64,000 nucleotides of DNA from Nocardia arthritidis (lineage in GTDB: Bacteria; Actinomycetota; Actinomycetes; Mycobacteriales; Mycobacteriaceae). The DNA lies in the NCBI RefSeq assembly GCF_011801145.1, contig NZ_CP046172.1:5952001-6016000 (forward strand). The letters are read 5' to 3'. A program made the translations under genes and the position numbers. Positions 54,322 to 64,000 of the stretch are shown here, piece by piece. Position 1 is the stretch's first letter, and each line of letters begins with the position of its first letter. Under the pieces are notes generated by a model. The model saw only the letters and a program-made list of their open reading frames with translations, made no database searches and was not told the DNA's origin.

Positions 54322-55998
54322 TCATGCCCGCTGGGAATTGGCGATCACGGTCCGCCCGCCATCCGAGGTCACCAGGAACCAGCGCCGCTCGGTCTCCACG
54401 AACCCGTTCGTGTGCACGTAGGTGACCGTCCCGGTGACGGTGTCGCCGTTCTGCGTCAGCCCCGAAACGCTGACCGACCTGAACTCCTTCCAGAACGCGA
54501 CGTACGAGTTGTAGCCGCCGGTCGAGGCCTGGTACGAGGACGACAGCTGCGACCAGGCGCCCGAGGGGTTCCCGGGCAGCATGCCGTAGTAACCACTCAC
54601 GAAGCCCGACTTGTCCACGACGGCGGGGCCGAACGGCGTCGTGGTGATGGGCGGCGGCGGGGTGGTGGTCGGCGGTTTGGCGCCGCTCGACGGCGCGCCG
54701 CTGCTGGGCGTCGGTGTCGGCGTCGGCGTCGGCTGCGTGGACGGGGTGCCGGTCGCGGGGTTCGGCTGTTCCGGCACAACGGGATTCGCGACGGCCGGGG
54801 ACGGCGTCGAACTGTCCGTGCCGCTCGACGAGGCGACGGGCGGCACGACCGAGGACGACGACGCGGCGGTCGAACCACTGTCGTGCCCGGAGTTCACCGC
54901 GTACGCGATGACGCCCGCGACGATCAGCACCACGAGCGCGGCGACCGCGCCGATGGCGACCACCCGGTTGCGCGCACCGCCGTCGCTATTCCCCCCTGGC
55001 AGCGTCGAATTCGCGGATTTGGCGGGCGGCGGCAGTGCGGGGGTGGCGACCGGTGCGGCGACCACCTCGGTGGCGCCCGCGGGCTCCGGAGCCGAGATCA
55101 CCGTCGTCTTGTCGGAGCCGCCGTCCGCCTCCGCCGCCGGCATCACCTTGGTCTGCGGTGGCGGCGCCAGCTCCGGATTCCGGCCCGCCGCAATATCTTC
55201 CAGCGCCTGCTTGGCCTCGCGCATGGTCGGCCGCTCCTCCGGCGTCGGCGCGAGCAGCCGCAGCAGAACCGGGCCGAGCGCGCCGGCGCGCTCCGGCTTC
55301 GGCACCTCCGCGCGGGCCACCGCGTGCAGTACGGCGAGCGGGTTGTCGCCCTCGCCGAACGGCGGGCTGCCCTCCACCGCCGCGTACAGCGTTGAGCCGA
55401 GGGCGAATACGTCGGAGGCCGGTTCCGGCTTCTCGCCGCGCGCCACCTCCGGTGCGAGATATGCGGGTGTGCCGGCGAGGAATCCGGTCGCGGTGACCGT
55501 GACATCGCCGACCGCGTGCGAGATGCCGAAATCGGTGATCTTCACCGTGCCGTCGTCGCCGACGAGCAGGTTGGCCGGTTTGACGTCGCGATGCATGATG
55601 CCCGCATCGTGCGCGGCGGCCAGCGCGCCCGCCGCCTGCGCGCCGATCCGCGCCACCTCGGCGGGCGGCAGCGTGCGCTTACCGGATAGCCGCGCCGCCA
55701 GGCTCGGCGCGTTCATGTACTCCATCACCAACCACGGCTGGCCGTCCTCCTCCGCGACGTCGAAGACGGTGATCGCGTTCGGATGATGTAGCCGGGCGGC
55801 GATGCGGCCCTCGCGCATCGCCCGCATTCGCGCCTCGACCGCCTGCGACCTGGACAGCCCGGGTCCGAGCAGCAGCTGTTTCACCGCGACGGTGCGTCGC
55901 AGTCGCACATCGGTGGCCCGCCAGACCACACCCATGGCGCCAGTGCCGATCGGATCCGTGAGCCGATACCGTCCCGCGATCAACCGATCCGCCGTCAT
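54322..55998 (-). CDS. Membrane Ser/Thr protein kinase (PknB-like)
   Basis: 558 residues. Kinase domain ~1-265: GTGAMGVVWRATD (glycine loop), VAVKQLLL (VAIK Lys), MHRDVKPANLL (HRD Asp), KITDFGISHA (DFG). After a proline-rich linker comes one transmembrane helix (VVAIGAVAALVVLIVAGVIA, ~345) and an extracellular part with a Thr-Pro repeat (PTPTPTPTP) followed by an NTF2-like domain (GFVSGYYGMLPGNPSGAWSQ). Senses an external cue and phosphorylates intracellular targets. Typical mycolata receptor kinase. Confidence 0.95.
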   Translation of the reverse strand: MTADRLIAGRYRLTDPIGTGAMGVVWRATDVRLRRTVAVKQLLLGPGLSRSQAVEARMRAMREGRIAARLHHPNAITVFDVAEEDGQPWLVMEYMNAPSLAARLSGKRTLPPAEVARIGAQAAGALAAAHDAGIMHRDVKPANLLVGDDGTVKITDFGISHAVGDVTVTATGFLAGTPAYLAPEVARGEKPEPASDVFALGSTLYAAVEGSPPFGEGDNPLAVLHAVARAEVPKPERAGALGPVLLRLLAPTPEERPTMREAKQALEDIAAGRNPELAPPPQTKVMPAAEADGGSDKTTVISAPEPAGATEVVAAPVATPALPPPAKSANSTLPGGNSDGGARNRVVAIGAVAALVVLIVAGVIAYAVNSGHDSGSTAASSSSVVPPVASSSGTDSSTPSPAVANPVVPEQPNPATGTPSTQPTPTPTPTPSSGAPSSGAKPPTTTPPPPITTTPFGPAVVDKSGFVSGYYGMLPGNPSGAWSQLSSSYQASTGGYNSYVAFWKEFRSVSVSGLTQNGDTVTGTVTYVHTNGFVETERRWFLVTSDGGRTVIANSQRA

Positions 55999-56108
55999 GG
56001 TGTACTGCCTCCCGATAACCCGCCGAGTTCTTCTCGCCCAACGGCGCGTGGCCCGGAAACTCCGAAAACCCTACGCGCCGAAGCGCTTTACACCCGAAGG
56101 CCACGGGG

Positions 56109-56147
56109 AACGCACCCGTCGACTGCTCCGGATGCAGTTGCAACGTA
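56109..56147 (-). pseudogene. Degenerate remnant of a MetH C-terminus
   Basis: Minus-strand reading LQLHPEQST-GAF continues the MetH tail signature (LQLHPEQST-DAF in the intact gene). The DNA differs mainly at third codon positions, so the fragment comes from a diverged homologue, not a fresh copy of the adjacent gene. It lies in the 276-bp gap between metH and the kinase and has no start or stop of its own. Confidence 0.5.
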
Positions 56148-56274
56148 TCGACAATGGCATAACTACCCAGCCCGTATCCACCAGCATGCCGAATAGGCGC
56201 CCGGCCCGGTGAGGGCCGTCACATTCTGCTGGGCGGTCGGATAACGGGATGGGCGATGCCGCGCTGTTCGATTC

Positions 56275-59852
<3,578 letters not shown>

Positions 59853-60056
59853 GGGTCCAGCGTAATTGGCCGATCGGACAATCCCCGATACGGAGCCCGG
59901 TTGGGGTGTCCGGCGCCACACTCGGGATCGGATTCACCCGGCGTTGCCCGCCGCCGGTCGGCTCCGCCGCCGTACCACCCCCGTGGCATCAAGAGGAACG
60001 GCCGGGAACACGGGAGTAGGAACACAACTGGGCCTCATACACCGTAGGCTGACCGG

Positions 60057-60941
60057 GTGAACCCCAGTGAACCTCCCGACTCCGAATTGCCGACGTTGCG
60101 GGATCCGGTCCTCGTCGCCGCCTTCGAAGGCTGGAACGATGCGGGCGACGCGGCCAGCGGCGCGGTCGAACATCTGGAACTGATCTGGGACGCCGAACCA
60201 CTGGCCGAACTCGATTCCGAGGATTACTACGACTACCAGGTCAATCGGCCGACGGTGCGTCAGGTTGACGGCGTCACCAGGGAGATCCAGTGGCCATCCA
60301 CCATGCTCTCGGTGTGCTCGCCGCCCGGCAGCGACCGCGACATCGTGCTGCTACGCGGTATCGAACCGAATATGCGCTGGCGCAGCTTCTGCGCCGACCT
60401 ACTGGAGTTCATCGAACAGCTGGGCGTCCAGACGGTCGTCATACTCGGCGCCCTGCTGGCGGACACACCGCACACCAGGCCGGTCCCGGTGACCGGATCC
60501 GCCTACAGCAAAGAGGCGGCCGAACGGTTCAACCTGGAGCAGACCCGATACGAGGGTCCCACCGGCATCACCGGCGTACTGCAGGACCAGTGCGTGAAGG
60601 CCGGTGTGCCCGCGGTGTCGTTCTGGGCCGCGGTGCCGCACTACGTTTCGCAGCCGCCCAACCCCAAGGCGACCATCGCGCTGCTGCACCGCGTCGAGGA
60701 CGTCCTCGATATCGAGGTCCCGCTCGGCGAACTGCCCAAGCAGGCCGAGGACTGGGAGACCGCGGTCAACGAGATGACCGTCGGCGACGACGAAATCAGC
60801 GAGTACGTACGGTCTTTGGAGGAGCGCGGCGACGCGGCGCTGGATCTGAACGAGGCCATCGCCAAGATCGACGGCGACGCCATCGCGGCCGAATTCGAGA
60901 AGTACCTGCGGCGCCGGGGGCCGGGCAGCTTCGGGCTGTGA
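60057..60941 (+). CDS. PAC2-family protein
   Basis: 294 residues of the PAC2 (proteasome assembly chaperone 2) fold: LVAAFEGWNDAGDAASGAVE, ILGALLADTPHTRPVPVTGS and PAVSFWAAVPHYVSQPPNPK. Corresponds to Rv2125, next to metH in M. tuberculosis. Bacterial PAC2 proteins have no proven chaperone role. GTG at 60057 follows the divergent metH. A helical C-terminal extension (~230-294) is conserved in actinobacteria. Confidence 0.93.
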   Translation: MNPSEPPDSELPTLRDPVLVAAFEGWNDAGDAASGAVEHLELIWDAEPLAELDSEDYYDYQVNRPTVRQVDGVTREIQWPSTMLSVCSPPGSDRDIVLLRGIEPNMRWRSFCADLLEFIEQLGVQTVVILGALLADTPHTRPVPVTGSAYSKEAAERFNLEQTRYEGPTGITGVLQDQCVKAGVPAVSFWAAVPHYVSQPPNPKATIALLHRVEDVLDIEVPLGELPKQAEDWETAVNEMTVGDDEISEYVRSLEERGDAALDLNEAIAKIDGDAIAAEFEKYLRRRGPGSFGL

Positions 60942-61032
60942 CGGGCGGCCCGGCACTGTAGCACCGGTTCACCAGAAGTTCGCGGGGGGCCACCCGAAGG
61001 ATGTAATCGGCTCGCCCCGTAGACTTCTCGGG

Positions 61033-63636
61033 GTGACCATCTTCCCGATCGTCGCCGGCCTGAACGGCTACGACGACCGGATCGCCGTCCTCTGCTCTCG
61101 ATCTGCCTCGGCGAATGTCACAGCGGCGGAATCGGTGACGGAGGATTTGCAGCGGGTCACCTACGCGCGGCTGGCGGCACTCGTCGCGGAGTACGCGAGC
61201 ACACTCGGACCGAACCGGCGTCTCGTCGCACTGGCCGTGCGCAACGACCTCGATTCCCTCGTCGCATATCTCGGCGCGCTGGCCGCGGGCTGCGCGGTGC
61301 TGCTCACCGCCGAGATCACCGATGAGCTGATGCGGATCTACGACCCGGATGTGGTGCGCGATGGCGGCGTGACCCGGATCCGCCGGGCGGTGACGAAACA
61401 CCGGCTGCATCCGGATCTCGCACTGCTGCTGAGCACTTCGGGTTCCACCGGGTCGCCCAAGCTGGTGCGGCTTTCGTACCGGAACCTGTTCGCGAACGCC
61501 GCGGCCATCGCCGCGTACCTCTCGCTCGGCCCGGACGACCGGGCGGCCACCACGCTGCCCATGTTCTACTGCTACGGCCTATCCGTGGTGCACAGCCATC
61601 TGCTTTGCGGCGCAAGCCTTCTGCTCACCGAACGGTCGGTCTTGGACGACGAGTTCTGGGCCGAGTTCCGCGGGCACCGCGCCACCTCGTTCGCGGCGGT
61701 CCCCTACACCGTCGAACTGTTGGAGCGCATCGGGTTCGACCGCATGACGCTGCCCGCGCTGCGCTACATCACCCTGTCCGGCGGCAGGCTGGCGCCCGCG
61801 CTGGTGCGCCGGTACGCGCGGCTCGGGGCAAGTGCCGGTTGGGATTTCGTCGTCATGTACGGCCAGACCGAGGCGACGTCGCGGATGGCCTACCTTCCGG
61901 TCCGGCTCACCGCCGCGCATCCGGACTGCGTCGGCGTCGCGATTCCGGGCGGCCGGTTCACCCTCGAACCGGCCGATGGCGAGGATGCGCACGAACTCGT
62001 CTACCACGGCCCGAATGTGATGATGGGCTACGCCGAATCCGCCGCCGATCTGGCGCTCGGCCGGACCGTGCGCGCGCTGCGCACCGGCGATCTCGCGCAG
62101 CGCACACCGGAGGGCCTGATCCGCATCGTCGGCAGGCGCAGCCGCTTCGCCAAGCCGTTCGGGCTCCGCATCGATCTGGAACGGCTCGAATCCGGGCTGG
62201 CCGCAGCGGGATTCAGCACCTGCTGCGCCGAGGGCGACGCGGGCCTCGTGGTCGCCGTGCGCACCGACGGCTCGGCCACCGATCCGACCGCGCTCGTCAC
62301 CGAACTGAGCGGTCTGCCCGCGAGCGCCATCCGGATCGTCCCGGTCGGCGAATTGCCGCGGCTGGCAAACGGAAAGCTCGACTACGCGGCCGTTCGTGGG
62401 CTATCCGCCCCGGCGCCCGAACTCGCCGATATCCGGGCCATCTACGCCGACGCGCTCGGGCTGCGTCCCGAATCCATCGCCGCCGAACGCACTTTCGGCG
62501 AGCTCGGCGGCAATTCGCTGACCTACGTGCACACTTCGGTCCGGCTCGGGCGCGTCATCGGCGCACTGCCCACCGACTGGCCGGATCGCACCGTCGCGGA
62601 ACTGTCCGCGCTCCGTGCCGGCGAGACGGGTAAAGCCAAGCGCCACAGGCATTTCAGCCGGACCATCGACACCGCCACCGGACTGCGCGCGGCCGGTATC
62701 GTGCTGATCGCGGGCACCCATATCGGCCTGTTCCAACTGCTGGGCGCGGCCCACGTGCTGCTCGCCGTCGCCGGATTCAACTTCGCCCGGTTCGCGCTCA
62801 CCTCGGTGCCCGGGCCCGCGCGCACCCGGCACGCGCTACGCACCGCGGCGTTCATCGCGGTGCCGACCGCGCTGTGGGTGGCCGCGACGCTGCCGTTCAC
62901 GGATTACTACGGCTGGCAGAACCTATTGCTGCTCAACAAGATTCTGGGTCCGGCCGAGAGCAGCACCGCGGGCCACCTGTGGTTCCTGGAGGTGCTCGTC
63001 TACTTCCTGATCGCCGCGGCGCTGCTCATCCGGCTACCGCTGGTGGACATGCTGGAGCGGCGCGACCCGTTCCGGTTCGCGCTCGGCCTGCTCACGGTCG
63101 CGCTGATCTTCCGGTACCTGCCCGTCGGACCGTATTCGTCCGCGGATGTGCCGTATTCGCCGCTGGCCGCCTGGTTCTTCGTCGTCGGCTGGGCCGCGGC
63201 CAAGGCGACGACGACGTGGCAGCGCGTGCTCGTCGGCGTCATCGTATTGGTAACGGTGCCAGGCTATTTCGCCGATGCCGAACGCGAGCGGCTGGTCATC
63301 GCGTGCCTCCTGCTGCTGGCCTGGCTGCCCGCACTGCGGGTGCCGGTACCGATCGCCGGGGTGGCGGCGCTGCTGGCCGACGGCTCACTGTTCGTCTACC
63401 TGTTGCACTGGCAGATCTATCCGCTGTTCGGAACACACGACAGCACAGCGCTTTTCGCCTGTCTTGCCGCTGGGATCGCGGCGAGTCACACGGTGGCGCT
63501 TATCCGACGCTGGGTGTTCGCGAGGAGCCGGAAGACGTCAGCGTTCGACGGTCCAGACCTGGGCCGCCGCGTCCTGGGCCAGCTTCGCGATGAGGATGTC
63601 ACGCGGAATCGTCTGGCCGGCAAGGTGATCGAGTGA
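61033..63636 (+). CDS. Fused adenylation-carrier-membrane acyltransferase
   Basis: 867 residues. Residues ~15-450: adenylate-forming domain with LLLSTSGSTGSPKLV (~133), MYGQTEAT, RTGDLAQRTPEG and the A10 lysine in LANGKLDYAAV. Residues ~455-530: carrier domain, phosphopantetheine Ser in FGELGGNSLTYVH (~494). Residues ~550-840: about ten membrane helices with AGHLWFLEVLVYF, as in acyltransferase-3/OafA proteins. Thus one protein could activate an acid, load it on its own carrier and transfer it to an acceptor at the membrane. GTG at 61033. C-terminus overlaps a minus-strand gene by 99 bp. Acid and acceptor unknown. Confidence 0.87.
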   Translation: MTIFPIVAGLNGYDDRIAVLCSRSASANVTAAESVTEDLQRVTYARLAALVAEYASTLGPNRRLVALAVRNDLDSLVAYLGALAAGCAVLLTAEITDELMRIYDPDVVRDGGVTRIRRAVTKHRLHPDLALLLSTSGSTGSPKLVRLSYRNLFANAAAIAAYLSLGPDDRAATTLPMFYCYGLSVVHSHLLCGASLLLTERSVLDDEFWAEFRGHRATSFAAVPYTVELLERIGFDRMTLPALRYITLSGGRLAPALVRRYARLGASAGWDFVVMYGQTEATSRMAYLPVRLTAAHPDCVGVAIPGGRFTLEPADGEDAHELVYHGPNVMMGYAESAADLALGRTVRALRTGDLAQRTPEGLIRIVGRRSRFAKPFGLRIDLERLESGLAAAGFSTCCAEGDAGLVVAVRTDGSATDPTALVTELSGLPASAIRIVPVGELPRLANGKLDYAAVRGLSAPAPELADIRAIYADALGLRPESIAAERTFGELGGNSLTYVHTSVRLGRVIGALPTDWPDRTVAELSALRAGETGKAKRHRHFSRTIDTATGLRAAGIVLIAGTHIGLFQLLGAAHVLLAVAGFNFARFALTSVPGPARTRHALRTAAFIAVPTALWVAATLPFTDYYGWQNLLLLNKILGPAESSTAGHLWFLEVLVYFLIAAALLIRLPLVDMLERRDPFRFALGLLTVALIFRYLPVGPYSSADVPYSPLAAWFFVVGWAAAKATTTWQRVLVGVIVLVTVPGYFADAERERLVIACLLLLAWLPALRVPVPIAGVAALLADGSLFVYLLHWQIYPLFGTHDSTALFACLAAGIAASHTVALIRRWVFARSRKTSAFDGPDLGRRVLGQLRDEDVTRNRLAGKVIE

Positions 63637-63843
63637 GGGCACCACGACGTGGTGCGCGTCCGCGCGCTGCAGCTCCCGCGTCAGCTCCGCAAACGCCGTG
63701 CCGTCACCCGATGTCGATTCATGGAAAGTTGCGGCGAAGCACAGGCCTTCGGCACGGGCGAGGGTGCTCATCGCGTTCTCGAGCTCCTCGCTGTGCCCAT
63801 CGGCCAGATCGTCACGCAAATATCCATAGATCAACGCTTCCAC
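63538..63843 (-). CDS. Small resolvase N-domain-like hypothetical protein
   Basis: 101 residues. IYGYLRDDLADGHSEELENA and HHVVVPSLDHLAGQTIPRDI resemble the catalytic-domain fold of serine resolvases, but the nucleophile Ser of the YxRxS motif is replaced by Asp (YLRDD) and there is no DNA-binding tail, so it is not a working recombinase. Such stand-alone proteins occur widely in Nocardia with unknown role. GTG at 63843 has GGAGG five nt upstream. Overlaps the 3' end of the acyltransferase fusion on the other strand. The last 157 bp of the window show no gene. Confidence 0.7.
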   Translation of the reverse strand: MEALIYGYLRDDLADGHSEELENAMSTLARAEGLCFAATFHESTSGDGTAFAELTRELQRADAHHVVVPSLDHLAGQTIPRDILIAKLAQDAAAQVWTVER

Positions 63844-64000
63844 CCGAACCTCCGTTGGATGTGGGGATCGCTGTTCTCTTCGTGGATGACCCCCGGCAGC
63901 ATACCCGTCGGAGGCGTTGCGCATGTGCAAGTACAAATGTTCTTGCATCTGGGGTTTGGCAAACTCTCCGCGCCCAATATCAGGATGCGGAACGCCAGCA

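Noticed and set aside
59853..60056. Cobalamin or SAM riboswitch before metH
   Set aside because: Looked for the B12 box and SAM-type helices in the 204-bp leader; none was recognisable by eye. A covariance model search would decide.

Overview
The window looks like chromosomal DNA of a mycolic-acid actinomycete, most likely Nocardia or a close relative. It is very GC-rich, uses many GTG and TTG starts, and contains a proteasomal ATPase (Mpa/ARC), F420-type enzymes (a DDN-like oxidoreductase and an LLM oxidoreductase) and PapA-like acyltransferases. The block mpa, LppK-like lipoprotein, trmI, recB-like nuclease, hisG, hisE, metH and PAC2 follows the gene order around Rv2115c-Rv2125 of Mycobacterium tuberculosis, with an insertion between hisE and metH. 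No rRNA, tRNA, CRISPR array or transposase was seen.

Layout. 1-2.5 kb: the end of a long-chain acyl-CoA ligase and a PucR-type regulator. 3.2-7.5 kb: three translationally coupled condensation-domain (PapA-like) acyltransferases. 7.5-13 kb: TetR/FAD monooxygenase pair with duplicated leader and operator, a second TetR with a small membrane protein, a PPOX protein, DUF6412-like protein and a YidC paralogue. 13-16 kb: DDN-like oxidoreductase, Nudix, ArsC-like protein, GT39 membrane glycosyltransferase. 16-24.3 kb: a compact minus-strand eight-gene operon for ureido/pyrimidine-type catabolism (nitrilase-family ureidopropionase, dihydropyrimidinase, LLM oxidoreductase, four-gene ABC importer, class III aminotransferase) with a divergent MocR regulator. 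25.8-31.3 kb: Lrp regulator, methyltransferase with a tandem repeat at its 3' end, GNAT, DUF488, Nudix, a second GT39 protein coupled to a TetR. 31.3-35 kb: secreted beta-propeller, GT1 glycosyltransferase, TetR, cyclophilin. 35-39 kb: tandem duplicated CocE/S15 lipoprotein hydrolases. 39.7-42.9 kb: esterase, glyoxalase-like protein and a double AsnC regulator. 43-49 kb: mpa-to-hisE core block. 49-53.3 kb: an unusual minus-strand operon of 2OG-Fe(II) oxygenase, SAM methyltransferase, choline/carnitine acyltransferase and GNAT. 53.5-56 kb: HAD phosphatase and Ser/Thr kinase. 56.3-59.9 kb: metH, split by a frameshift. 60-64 kb: PAC2 protein, an 867-residue adenylation-carrier-membrane acyltransferase fusion, and a small resolvase-like protein.

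How the parts work together. The 16-24 kb operon should import a ureide or pyrimidine derivative, open the ring, remove the carbamoyl group and transaminate the beta-amino acid, under a PLP-sensing regulator. The 3-7.5 kb operon probably esterifies a cell-envelope glycolipid or similar acceptor. The 49-53 kb operon suggests hydroxylation, methylation and O-acylation of a small amino acid-like molecule and is the best candidate for an undescribed pathway. The fusion at 61-63.6 kb looks like a self-contained activation-and-transfer enzyme at the membrane.
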